From positions 1,424,501-1,488,500 of the forward strand of contig RCSZ01000011.1 of NCBI GenBank assembly GCA_014898425.1: a stretch of 64,000 nucleotides of DNA. The letters run 5' to 3'. Origin of the DNA: Botryotinia globosa. Lineage: Eukaryota; Ascomycota; Leotiomycetes; Helotiales; Sclerotiniaceae. The notes below the pieces were generated by a model. It had not been told where the DNA came from and did no database searches. It worked only from the letters and a program-made list of their open reading frames with translations. Positions 22,333 to 33,407 of the stretch are shown here, piece by piece. Every line of letters starts with the position of its first letter. Position 1 is the stretch's first letter. Position numbers and translations under genes: made by a program.

Positions 22333-25146
22333 TCATGCTACCTCATACTCTTGTCGCTCTTCACTTGGTAAGAGTTTGTCAACTGGGGGTTCATAATGAA
22401 AAGAAAGTTTTGTGCGGAATTTCCGAAGCACCTTCCAGTCATGATTCGAGCGGGCGTAAGTCTTTCTAGCCACTTGAGGAGGATAAGTGAGATCAATCTC
22501 CTCGGCCAAAAGTTTAACTTGTTGTTTTCCCTTATTGATCTTGAACATGACCAAGTTCAATTCCCGTAACTTCCACTCAGGATTTACTTGTGGAAAATCC
22601 AAGATGAGATCCCGTTCTAGAAGTTTGATATGTCGTTTGTTGGTATTAATCGCTAGTTCGAGGAGATTGATTCGTTGGTTAATTTTTCGCGATTCCTTCA
22701 AGCGAAGCAATTCCGCTTTCGATTTGATGCCTTGTTTCATAACATGTAGATGCCATGCAATATGTTTGACTTGTTTTGCACTTTGATTAATCTTGGCAAT
22801 AAGATCCATCATGCGCTGCTCTCTTTCTTTTACTATATAGTAAAATTCCTTCTTCAAGAGATTGACTTGTCGTAAGCTCAAATTTATCTGGTATTCGAAC
22901 ACGTGAAGTTTTTGAAGCCGTCTTAATCCCTTGAGAACAACAATTCTGTGTCCTGTTGACATGTGTGGAGATTCCTGTAACCTGAGATGATATGTATATC
23001 TCCAATCTCTAGGGAATTGATTGTAGTAAAATGAGACTAAAGACATCTCAGTCGAAAGAATGTTTGCGTTCGACAATGCGACCTTGGATTCCAAGCTTTG
23101 AAGCATCACTCTTCTACCTTGACGGGATCCTTGTTTCGATTTATCTTCTCGTGCGTTCTCTGTATACGTAAACTTATCGAAAATCTCGAGGGAGCGGTCA
23201 ATGCTATGCTGAGATGATGGCCGATTCCGAGTTTTCTTCGTTGGAAGATAATCCCAAGCTTGTGTATTCCCAAACTCGGGGAAGTTGAGGTCGGATTCCT
23301 TTTTGATGTTGTAACCGAAATTTTTTGAGGATATCTGAAGAATATCTTGCAATGAATTTAAACGTGCAACAAACCGTTCAACAGAATCACGTATCGAACC
23401 AAGGTTCAACCAGAATAAAAGCCTCCCCAAATTCCACCTAGGAATGTCTATTGGTAAAATGCTTGGTAGATCTTTTGTCGGGTCAATTCCACAAAGATAC
23501 ATAAGCTCTCTTATAGCCCACCGTGTAGTTTTGGTGAGCGGGATGCGATCGGGTATTTCTATATTTTCGGCCCAGGTCTCCAATATAGAATGTAAAAGTG
23601 ATGCTCCAGCAGCATGATCTAGTTGAGCTACACAACTTCTCACTGCCTCACAAAGTAACTCTGGTCGAATCTTAATTTTCTTATCTTGACGTAAAGCTGC
23701 TCGAATGTACATGACAGATTGCCGAGCAGTGGCCATTTGAAGACTCGTCCCAATAAGAGCATCGAATATTGATTCATCTCGTGGTACTTTTCGTTCGAGC
23801 CAACCTCCTCTCAGGGTCAATCTTTGAGCATGTTTCTCTGCCCAACTCAAAACACGTGGATTGTCCAATAGTTGATTCTGATGTCTCCGTGCAATTCTCA
23901 TACTCCCATCCACTGCTCTCATACGCCTGATAATGCTTCGATAACCTTCTAAATCATTCTTGGCCGCATAATGATTCAAAATAACCTGGATAGTCCTTGA
24001 AGTAGGTTTGAACATTGTATCGTAGAGAAATGAATCTACAATTACTTGAGCGTGGTCATGAAGCATTAATTCGGTCAATTTCTCGATTAAAAAGTTATAG
24101 GTAAAAATGTTTGGCGATGCTGAACTTATGAGAAGATTGTAACATATCTTGGATAGAATTAGATTGAGATTATCCTGACCCGGAGATGTATTTTTGAGGA
24201 GATTTTCCAGCGCATCATGTAAATGAAATCTTTCTTGGCCGAATTCGGCTTCCAATTGGTACGCGGGCATGCTGATATCACCCCGTTGTAATTCTTCCAC
24301 TCGTCCTATCATTTTATCAGTCTGGAGAAAGATACCAGACGACGCCGAGTGTAAATCCGCTGCCATAGGAGAGAGCTTAGTAGTCCACATGAGTCGATGA
24401 ACTAGCTTTGAAATCGAGTTTTCTAATCGGTCCAAGTGTTTCCGAGTTTTTACTTTACGGGGCTGAAGCATGGCATTTGAGGGTATATATTCGCCGAACT
24501 GTTCTAGGTTTGCGATATGTTCTGGTGTGGCTGACTGAACGGGGAAAGTGGTGGATTGGGGGATGATATCCTGTGAACTTTCTGGTGCCATTGTCTCGGC
24601 GGATTTTGACACATTTGAGGGTATGTTATTGAGTTGAATTCCCAATCGACTCATGGAAGAGTTCGCCGTCCAGTTGACTCCATCCCACGTCATAGATCCT
24701 GTAGATCCAGCCTTTGTGCCAATAATTCCAGTTCTGGGGAATGAAAATTGATTCCCCAAATACCCTGGTAGCCTTGAAGTTCCTGAGTTTCCTGAAGTCC
24801 CTGGTTCTCCTGGCATTCCTGGTATCTGATTTTTGACTTCACTTGCATTTCCCTCAACCTGACGATCCTGCGATTCCTCCACTTTGTCCATAGGAACTCC
24901 CGCCTTCGCTTCTGCAATGACTCGATCCCATTGTTCCCTTCGTCGAACTTTTCGATTTGAATCTGCCACTGCAGCAGTTGCGAGTATTGTTGAATAGCAT
25001 GCCGTAAATATATCTCCTATGCTAACCCTTCGACGTTTCCCAATTGCATTTGTAGTTTGACGAGTTATGATTGTGCCGATTTTCACACAAGCGTTACAAC
25101 GACATGATGATCTGGTCTGCGCAGCGCGGAACCATAAACTTTGCAT
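22333..25146 (-). CDS. Large mitochondrial pentatricopeptide-repeat-like protein
   Basis: A single uninterrupted exon encodes 937 residues. The N-terminus (MQSLWFRAAQTRSSCRCNAC, then IGKRRRVSIGDIF) is basic and lacks acidic residues, typical of a mitochondrial targeting sequence. The middle has helix-turn-helix repeats with PPR character, for example TYNFLIEKLTELMLHDHAQV and TIQVILNHYAAKNDLEGYRSIIRRM. The last ~250 residues are predicted charged helical segments rich in Lys/Arg/Gln/Leu. Fungal proteins of this kind bind mitochondrial RNAs and act in processing or translation; I cannot assign the target. A short collagen-like Gly-X-Y run (GMPGEPGTSGNSGTS) lies near residues 110-125. The identity as PPR-like is by pattern and not from a profile search. 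Confidence 0.75.
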   Translation of the reverse strand: MQSLWFRAAQTRSSCRCNACVKIGTIITRQTTNAIGKRRRVSIGDIFTACYSTILATAAVADSNRKVRRREQWDRVIAEAKAGVPMDKVEESQDRQVEGNASEVKNQIPGMPGEPGTSGNSGTSRLPGYLGNQFSFPRTGIIGTKAGSTGSMTWDGVNWTANSSMSRLGIQLNNIPSNVSKSAETMAPESSQDIIPQSTTFPVQSATPEHIANLEQFGEYIPSNAMLQPRKVKTRKHLDRLENSISKLVHRLMWTTKLSPMAADLHSASSGIFLQTDKMIGRVEELQRGDISMPAYQLEAEFGQERFHLHDALENLLKNTSPGQDNLNLILSKICYNLLISSASPNIFTYNFLIEKLTELMLHDHAQVIVDSFLYDTMFKPTSRTIQVILNHYAAKNDLEGYRSIIRRMRAVDGSMRIARRHQNQLLDNPRVLSWAEKHAQRLTLRGGWLERKVPRDESIFDALIGTSLQMATARQSVMYIRAALRQDKKIKIRPELLCEAVRSCVAQLDHAAGASLLHSILETWAENIEIPDRIPLTKTTRWAIRELMYLCGIDPTKDLPSILPIDIPRWNLGRLLFWLNLGSIRDSVERFVARLNSLQDILQISSKNFGYNIKKESDLNFPEFGNTQAWDYLPTKKTRNRPSSQHSIDRSLEIFDKFTYTENAREDKSKQGSRQGRRVMLQSLESKVALSNANILSTEMSLVSFYYNQFPRDWRYTYHLRLQESPHMSTGHRIVVLKGLRRLQKLHVFEYQINLSLRQVNLLKKEFYYIVKEREQRMMDLIAKINQSAKQVKHIAWHLHVMKQGIKSKAELLRLKESRKINQRINLLELAINTNKRHIKLLERDLILDFPQVNPEWKLRELNLVMFKINKGKQQVKLLAEEIDLTYPPQVARKTYARSNHDWKVLRKFRTKLSFHYEPPVDKLLPSEERQEYEVA

Positions 25147-25437
25147 TATATTTGCATAGTTGTCGATTTATGGATTTTCAGCTTACTGGACTCGTCAGTC
25201 GTGCCATTGAAGGTTGGGGGGAAGTTTCGAACTTTTGCGCTACATATGTAAAATAAATTGATGTCTGTCAAAACTTATCGGATGACTTTCACAATTGGGC
25301 GGCCGCTTTAACCGATCGAATTTGTAGTACAAACCAACCCCTCCTCATTATGCCCCTCCCTCCACATGATTTTCATACTTGTATTGTAACAATAAGATCA
25401 AATAAATACATACATTACCAGTATCACGAAACTCACA

Positions 25438-26153
25438 ATGCTTACCCTGACACTTACTGCAGATCTTTCTGGGTCAGTATATACAGGAACCTCGAGATAT
25501 ACAAGAGCTAACCCTTCACTGTATAGTGTGAATGAGCTTGTCCCCGATGACAGCGCAGAGAAGAACTTCTGGTATACTTTCAAAGTACAATGTGTATCAT
25601 GCAGAGAAATCCATCCAAACTTCATAAACATCAATAGGTTTGTAAGTCAAGTCAAGGATGGCGAGGGTCTGATATCTTCTATCTTTCAGATACTAACATG
25701 GACTTTAGGAAGCAAATGAGATGAGTGGTAGTAGAGGAGAAGCAAACTTTGTATGGAAATGCAAGTTTTGTAAGGTCTGTAGTTTTACTCGTCAATATAT
25801 TATGAAACAGAAGTACTGATTTCATATATAGAAAGAATCATCTGCATCAGTTATATCAACACCAGTTCCATATCAAGCAGCTTCTCCACCAACTCGTCAA
25901 AAGATTCTAGAATTTGATTGTCGAGGTCTTGAGTTGGTAGAGTTCAAACCTGAGGTAAGCCTTCTTTCAAATGTTACTATGATATTTGAATCTTATGTAT
26001 TTCTCTTAGGGAGATTGGTTGGCTGTTGGAACTGATAGTGGTACCAAATTTACTGCTATCGATTTGAATGATGGAGAATGGTATGATTATGATGATAAAG
26101 CAGGAGAGGAAGTTAGTATCAAGGATTTGAATTGGGAGATTAGGAGAAATTGA
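25438..26153 (+). CDS. DUF866 / CXXC zinc-binding protein (CZIB, C1orf123 family)
   Basis: Four exons, 25438-25641, 25709-25774, 25832-25954 and 26010-26153, all phase 0, give 178 residues, close to the family's ~160. The fold uses two CxxC pairs to bind zinc, here QCVSC in exon 1 and KCKFC in exon 2. Other family features are FWYTFKVQCVSCREIHPNF, the GSRGEANFVWKCKFCK segment, the LEFDCRGLELVEFKPEGDW block and a C-terminal acidic YDYDDKAGEEV motif. The molecular function of the family is not well settled; it is a small soluble beta-sandwich protein. It is divergent from the PPR gene with only 291 bases between start codons, so the two probably share a promoter region. Confidence 0.88.
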
Positions 26154-26612
26154 GATGAGACAGGCGAGATGAGATCATGAATAGATGTCAGAGGGATCAA
26201 GTATGAATGTCATGAATGGTTTGGTTATTAAGTCACCTGGTCTGTGGGAATATAGTGTTGAAGCGAATGAAAGTATTTGATACATAGATGAACGATCTAT
26301 CTCAACACCTAGGTATTTGATATCAAATTCCTTTCAAATATCGTACAGTGATTCCCCAGATCTTCAAGCATGATATAGCTTCTTGATCATTTTCATAATC
26401 AAATTTCTATTGACATTGATGCTGAGATTATTCCACATGATGATCACCAGCCTCATCACAATCTCAGCCTTGCGCTTCGCTTAGAAAATTTCCCCAGCGA
26501 CGCCAGCCTAGCCAACGAACCAGTAGCAACCAACAGCAACTTCACTTCCGACGCGACCATCTCAAATCCGCGTTCCTCCACCACCCATTCATTTCAATCT
26601 CCAGCTCACATC
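26154..26612. promoter_or_regulatory. Intergenic before the SmF gene
   Basis: 459 bases containing the DUF866 3' UTR and the SmF promoter. No open frame of note. Confidence 0.5.
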
Positions 26613-27226
26613 ATGAGTGTAAGTTATCTCTCTTCTCTCTTTAACATCAAATTACTAATTGTCATTTAGTTCGTACCAATTAACCCCCGTCCGTTCCTTC
26701 AAAACCTGTACGTACTCGCTATCCTTCCTCAATCAAGCTTCCAACATCGAATTCTCACCAGCTTTCTTCCGCGCATACATGAAATTCTGTACGTACTAAT
26801 CCGTTATGTAGCGTCAACGAAGAAGTAATCATCCGTCTAAAATGGGGCGGTCAAACCGAATATAAGGGCAAGCTTGTCAGTATCGACAGCTATATGAATA
26901 TTCAATTATCTGGCGCCGAGGAATGGATTGATTCGGAAATGACGAGTACCTTGGGCCAAGTCTTGATTAGGTTTGTTTATTCCTTCTGTTATATTCGACG
27001 TTCTCGAAGAGCTTGGGCGGTTGATGCTGGGCGTCGCATTGATGGGCTGCACTGCACTCAGTGGCACGGCATTGCGCTGCGCTCCAACATAGGAATGCTC
27101 ATCAAATTGGGATCGAATCAAAATTAAATGCGCAAGATCTAACATCAAAATAGATGCAATAACGTCCTCTATATATCAGCCGCACAAATCAAGAAGGAAG
27201 AAGATGATACGAAGATGGAGGGATGA
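26613..27226 (+). CDS. smx3: Small nuclear ribonucleoprotein F (SmF)
   Basis: Four exons, 26613-26618, 26670-26707, 26812-26970 and 27154-27226, encode 91 residues, a normal SmF length. Exon 1 codes only for Met-Ser. The Sm1 motif is PRPFLQNLVNEEVIIRLKWG followed by EYKGKLVSIDSYMNIQL, and the Sm2 motif is GQVLIRCNNVLYISA; these match the F paralogue (VNPKPFLN.L.G..V..KLKWG..YKG.L.S.D.YMN.QL). SmF is one of the seven proteins in the heptameric ring around U1, U2, U4 and U5 snRNAs. The C-terminal tail is acidic and lysine-rich (KKEEDDTKMEG). The gene is tail to tail with PRMT5. Confidence 0.94.
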
Positions 27227-27662
27227 TTCTGTGAACTTGCGACTTGACAAATGGATAGATGGATGTGGAAACCATAATGGATTGAAAGGAGAGGAAAGCA
27301 AGAGAGGTCCAATGGGAAATTTGATAGATACCTAGTATGGGAGAAAATATGAATGAAATGCGGAGAGCGTCGCATAGCAGGTATGGCACAATGTAGGAAC
27401 ATCTCACTTCCATTGAGCAGGAGTAGTAGGAGAGGAGAAATTGCCTATTACCTATATCTACAATGATATATTCACGGACGGCGTTGATCAAGCAAATCAA
27501 AGCAAGCTTATGGTTATAAGATTCTAAACAAGTCACGCTACACTTCTACTATTTCTTGATTACACATATGCGCAGTGACAAATAATCGTAGAGTATATCC
27601 ATTGCCCTCTTACTTCAGTGATGAATTGATCGATAAATATGCATTCTTCATATAGAACCTAT
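27227..27662. other. Shared 3' intergenic region of SmF and PRMT5
   Basis: 436 bases between convergent stop codons, with no coding evidence. Minus-strand frames at 27169-27536 overlap the SmF gene antisense and show no domain. Confidence 0.6.
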
Positions 27663-30434
27663 TTACATAAGACAACCAATTGATCGACTACTGCCTACCT
27701 CACTCAAACCCACTCTCAAGCGTTTGTTAGGTCCCAACATAACGAACGCCTCAACTAACCACTCATACCATACTTTTCTATCATCAGTCTGTCTCCAAAT
27801 ACTGACTTCTACCTCGGAATCATCAGGAATATATAGAGGTGACTATTCATATGTTAATGACTCATGATTGATTATAAAGTTGAGGAGAGGAAATACATAC
27901 CTTCAAAGGGAAGAAAATTGGAAACCATGAAATCATATCTTTACTCTTCGCATCAATTGTGTCAGGACGCGTACTCAATTCGACTTTATTCTCGGCTTTT
28001 CCTCCACCTTCATACAAAACAGCTTCGAAATATCCGGCAAGTCCATTGACCACACCACGATCTTTACAAACGAACTTGAGACGTGCATAGCGTGTATTAT
28101 GTTCATTAGCACCATCACCTCCAGACATACTTCCACCACCACCTCCACTCACACCACCGCCTCTTCTGGCTTCAGCAATGTGTAATGTGTTTACAGGAAG
28201 TGGATGTGAGAATTCCCATGCTTGTTGAATTTGAGGATGTTCCGGGACGGAAGTGGCAAGGAAATCAATGGCATGGAACATGACTACATAAGGAGTATCT
28301 GTAGCGTGTTCGTCTGCCGAAAATCTGTTGGAAATATCGGCGTGAAGACGAGGAGCCAGAATTGGGGTAAGGTGAGCGGTATATGAAGCGGGGATTGAAA
28401 TACCATGTTCTGGTGCTAACACATGTTGAACTCCATCTATACACTCAGGTGATAATTCATTGTCTGCAAAAGAACCAAGAAGTTCAGAGACAAGTATATC
28501 AACTTTACCGTGTGTAGTTGCTGGAGTGATTGAAGATGTTGTGACGGCTTGACCTATAGGTCCAGCTGCATTCTTTAATGGTCCTTTCCAAGCACGCATA
28601 TCGGTCTTTACAACATTGACTACTCCATTCCAGACATTTTCGTTGTGTCGTTGAAGGAGGACATATGCATTTGGATTCTTCTCCACCGCCCATACTTCAA
28701 TCGGAACACCAGTTGTTTGACTTGCTTTTAGAGCTCGAGAAACTAAAGGTCCACGTCCAGAACCAGCTACTGCAAGAACAACGGCACCACCAAGACTTGA
28801 TGTGGGCTTTTTGTGTAAAACCCAATCTGATAATGCTCGTTCAATAGCTCGCTCATACCAATCATATTTAACAGGATCTTTTTCGAAAACCTCATATGTA
28901 ACAGATTCGAGATTATCTGTCAATGGTTGAAGAGGAGCTTGTAAGTAATCTTGATAACCTGATCCAAATTTCTCAATAGGAGTTCGCTCTGGTTGGTTTC
29001 TTTGGAGATACCTTAAATAAATCAAATGAGCTGCAACATCCTTTGATTTTGTTTGTGATTTGGTACTGTTTCTTCTAGCTTGCTCCGCTTCGGCAGGGGT
29101 TGGAGATGGTGCATCTTGAACAACACTTGGTGATGCATAACCATCGGCCACTGAAATTTGTTGATTTGGATCATCCAAACCAGGGATTGGTCCTACATCA
29201 CATAATAGTAACCATGGTGGGTTCTTGAGCTTCATATAGCGGGTGAGGAGATTTTGATGAGCTTTGCCCAAAACTGGATGTCCACCTTTATTCCTCAAGA
29301 ATGTTGATTGAGTAAAGGTCAATAATTTTAGGGGCTCGGCAAACCAACGTGATTGAAGTGATTCAATAGGAAGTTGACGGGGAAGTGCCAATGCTATAGG
29401 ATGTTGGTTAGCTAATGTTTGTTGTCGAAGATATAGTAGAAGTCGCAGCTCCAAAAACAATCATGTCATTACCGACGCTATCAATGATTTGAGTCCGTGG
29501 GCCACACACAGCCTTTGAGATTTCATAATTTGACGAATCCCAACTCGAAAAATATGAGAATATTGGAGAAATAAAATATATTTTCATTAACCTACCTACT
29601 GAAAGTCTGGAATTGTATTTACATACATCCCGAATCAAATTCCAAGCATCCCAATTCTCATACAAATCAATTTCGTTTTCACCCTTTGATGTATCTGTTG
29701 TTGATTGATATCTGGAAAATGGCAAAAGATCACCCGTCATTTCCGTATGGTCTTCGACACCATACATAGGCATATGAATTGAGATATTGATATAATTGGC
29801 AATTGCGAGAGCCTCTTGAATAGCACGAGCATATTGAGCAAGTCCATTGTTTCCTGATCCACCATTGTATGTTCTTGGACCTGGAATAATAACATTACCC
29901 ACTCCACAGAAGGAAGCATATGCAATTTCGATATTCAAAACTTGACGAGAAATATTTGCGATGAGAGGATCTGGAGAACATAGATCTATCCAAGGACTAG
30001 AATATGCGATAAGTTGCGAAACTGTATCGGAAGGGGTGAATGGTGTATCGACAGGATCGAGAGGTGGAATAATGGGAGCTGGAGGGGTAGCTTTGTTGGG
30101 CGCATCACTTGAGTCGATGGCTGATATTTCGGCCATATGATTTGAAATCAATGAAAGTACTCTGGAATGGAAATGGGGACTTGTAATTGGACTTGTGAGC
30201 ATATCATACTAATAGAAAGAATAGTTAGTAAGAGTCTCGATAACTCGAGGGTTGACATACTCCAACATCACCAGCTTGTCGCAGAACAAATTCTGTGACA
30301 GGTAAGGGCCGTTTTGACTCATGATGTCCAATGTAAAAGGTTGTGAGGTTTTCATCGTCTGCCGTGTCAGAGTTAGCATCCGCATCTGCATGCTCTCCAA
30401 CAAAAGGATCCCAGGCTAGGGTACCGGTAGCCAT
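27663..30434 (-). CDS. Type II protein arginine N-methyltransferase 5 (PRMT5/Skb1/Hsl7)
   Basis: Four exons, 30434-30261, 30208-29596, 29393-27901 and 27842-27663, give 819 residues with phases matching. PRMT5 makes symmetric dimethylarginine on Sm proteins, histones and others, usually with a WD-repeat partner. An N-terminal TIM-barrel region precedes the catalytic domain. The catalytic domain has TYEVFEKDPVKYDWYERAI, whose Phe is the residue that favours symmetric dimethylation in the family. It continues with the SAM motif VVLAVAGSGRGPL, EVWAVEKNPNAYVLLQ, DMRAW, and the double-Glu loop VSELLGSFADNELSPE. The beta-barrel dimerisation part ends with ISWFPIFFPLK and VWYEWLVEAF. A Gly/Ser-rich insert (RRGGGVSGGGGGSMSGG) interrupts the barrel and an ~80-residue linker with KSQTKSK precedes the catalytic core. 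Splicing from 29596 to 29393 restores SRLSVALALPRQLP, as expected. Confidence 0.96.
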
Positions 30435-33407
30435 TGTGATGAGGCGTTATGTGAAATGCGCCAGTTCTGTATTTTTTGGATCTAGGTGAACTCTACGATA
30501 AGTTCTCTGGGTAGCGCGGGGTGAATTGAATTCGTTGTTGAAGATGAGAGGAAGGTATGGCGGATACCACTACAAGTATCGTAAACCTATAGACAGTATG
30601 AGACTCCGATTCAAAAGGACCTATATATAAATTGAATAGGATTTAACCGTAAAGGTGGTGGTTTTTCTAAGTTATTGTCCTGGGTCGATGGAATGATATT
30701 TTGGTCAACTTTTCTGCCGGATTAGATCAAAGCGGTGTGTTTGAATCAACCATCCTCGAGGAACCTGGAAGGACTCGACACTCAAGACTTGATCTTATCA
30801 CTTTATTTTCCAATTAACAAAAAACCTTCACTTACATTGTTTCATTGCCAAGCTTGAATCTCATCCATATATTAAATTGTTTTACTTGTCATGATTTTAC
30901 ATTGTTTCCACAATGAGTTAATTACCTAGGTAACCTTAGGAGAGAACCTTTTGAGTAGATCTAAATGGCTTTGAGCGTCTCGATTTCACCAAAGGTTTTC
31001 AGTACAAATTTACACAGTCTACCTATCAAGTAGTCTTTGAACCACCAAGATAAGGCACAACATCTAAACACAACAAAGGAATCCTTCATGAATGATCACA
31101 CCAGTTTGCTGGTGCGATGATATGCAACACTCAACCCTAAAACGGCCGGACGCAGTCAGGTACCGTTCATCAATATGCAAATTGATTAACGGGTCAATTG
31201 AGCTTCAATGTCCACTACATGAGCAAAAGTTTATGAATGGATTCAAGCTTTACTCAGGAAATCCCTTTATTCCACCACGTCTTTTGTTCTCCTTTATTCA
31301 GATTGCGGGGTCAATGAATTTCGCGAGGCGGCGATCCCCTTTTTCTCGTTTGTCAGATTAGAAGTGTGAGACCACATTCTGAATGCTTTTCGGTTCTAGG
31401 CTCTGGTGTAGGAGATAGCTGAAGGTTGTTGTATAATGGAGAAGCAATAGTCCTTGACTGGTGCCTTGGTTCATTCCTATTCTATGTTTCTCCTCTGTCA
31501 TTAATGGTCCGTTGCCGTCCCGCCCCGCCTCGCCTCAAAAATCGATGGACGTGATACACAAAATCAAATCCTCCGCTTAGAAAAGGAGGCTGTCCATCAG
31601 ATATCCACACCTATCACACTACAGGTTGTCAGTACCTACTAACATATATGTATACTTTGTGAATCAGTGACCTTGGCAAGCTGTCAGTACTTCATGGATT
31701 CATCGAGCAGAGCATCTTTCAAGTGTTGCCGACACATCGTATCATGCATGCTGGTCGGGGACAAAAAAAACAATGCAAAAAGACATACAACAGTAGGGAT
31801 TCGCTGGTGGTCACCCACCCAACTACTAATCCACCGATCTGAAGCTTGTGTATGGCAGAGCGGACGGGATGCCCAATTCTCTTCAGTCTATGGTCGTATG
31901 TGGCAGGTTCTACGACATTAAAATATATGTTCCAGAGAGAAAAACAGAGAAAAAGAACAAATCCCAAAGGGAGTATGAATCCAAATACTACAAGCTGATA
32001 ACATACCTAGCCCGAGTCGAGCTTGTCTGCGAACTTGTTATCACCGAATGATCTTGTAGTGAGCCTCACTCAGCACCCCGTGGCTAGGTTAGAAGGCCAG
32101 AGATATATGTCTATCCGGCTCGCTTCTAGCAGGAGACTCATTAATTAATACTACTGACGGTGTCCACTTCTTTTCATCCAGAAGAGCCGAAGTACTAAAT
32201 GTGCAAGCTACGATTCGAATGGCAGAATCTCCAAATATCTCTGGGTCATGGCTTTGGTGAGTTCCACGAAAGCCTTTTGCTATTTTGAAACGGCCGGGAC
32301 CGCACAGGATGGTGGTGGTTGTGAACCATTTTTCGAACTAAATCCGTATCGCCTTGCAGCACACAAGTCTAGCAATTAAACAGACTTTAACTTCACAAGC
32401 AGTCAAGCAGGTCAAGGGTTTCATCGAAGAACCTTCAAAATCTCAACTAGGAGATTGGCAGAAGGCAAATGATAGTTAAATAAATCTATGAATTGGGTCC
32501 GAAGAATCGGTTCAAAGATCCTATAAGATAGAGTCACGTCTCCGCAATTCTGAATAAACAAAAAGAATGCATTTCGACCGAAGCTGATTGGGAGAAGAAA
32601 GGCGGAAGTGAGTGGGATTACGACCTTTGCTAAAGCCGCAGGCCGGACAGAAGTTTATACTGGGGATACCAGCGTGAGCTTGAGTTGTTGCAAACCAATT
32701 TTAAAATGTGGGTTTGAATCTTCAGATTGACAAGTGCTGGAAAATTGGTTGATTGATGTTGTTGTTGTTGTTGCGGGAGAGAATTCGAATGCTGTGAAAT
32801 TTGAAAGTGTGTGGAAGCTAAGGGAGCGAAGCGTTTTTGACCATGCGACCATAACAAATCAATCTCAAAGGCGGTAAAAGAATTTATTTTGTCACGCAGA
32901 AGAGAGTCTTGGGCACGATTCACCCATTGTAGCACTGCCAGAAACTTCAAGATTGATCAAATAGACAATAAAATAGCTGTATATATCTATGGTGTGGTTC
33001 GCTGACAACAGAAGAAGAAGAAGAAGAAGAAGAAGAGATGCGTTGAAAAGACCTCCTTCCATTTGGTGTTGTTGAAGATTTCTTTACATCCATCAGGAAA
33101 AGAAATTCCACAGCTCCTCAACCCCTTTCTGCCTTCTACTTCGGTATGAATTAAATGCGCCAAAAAAACTACTCCAATCTTTTCCACTGCTGTTGTGGAA
33201 AAATTACCACTCTTCTCTTGTGTAGTCGTATACTGATTCTATTCTTCAAGAAAATGCCCACAAACATTAAAAAAAAATTAAGCCTATCTCAAGCTGCGGC
33301 CCGGTCTCAAGGGTTGGGAGTTCCCAACTCTTGTTCATGTCGTCGATGATGTGCCGGTCAATGAATGGTGCCTGAGCCAATATGTCGAGTAACAGCTCAA
33401 CAGTCTG
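30435..33407. other. Long intergenic stretch, no convincing gene
   Basis: About 3 kb between divergent PRMT5 (whose promoter lies at its left end) and the 3' end of the STAND gene. Open frames at 31092-31361, 31667-31921 and 32630-32950 show no domain, signal peptide or plausible splice partner. A GAA trinucleotide run lies at about 33011-33037. No tRNA cloverleaf was recognised. Confidence 0.5.
33011..33037. repeat. (GAA)n trinucleotide repeat
   Basis: About nine consecutive GAA triplets, in the probable 3' flank of the STAND gene (CTT repeats on its sense strand). Confidence 0.9.

Noticed and set aside
31092..31361. 89-codon plus-strand frame in the PRMT5-STAND gap
   Set aside because: No motif, no signal peptide, no splice partner and not near a promoter-like sequence.
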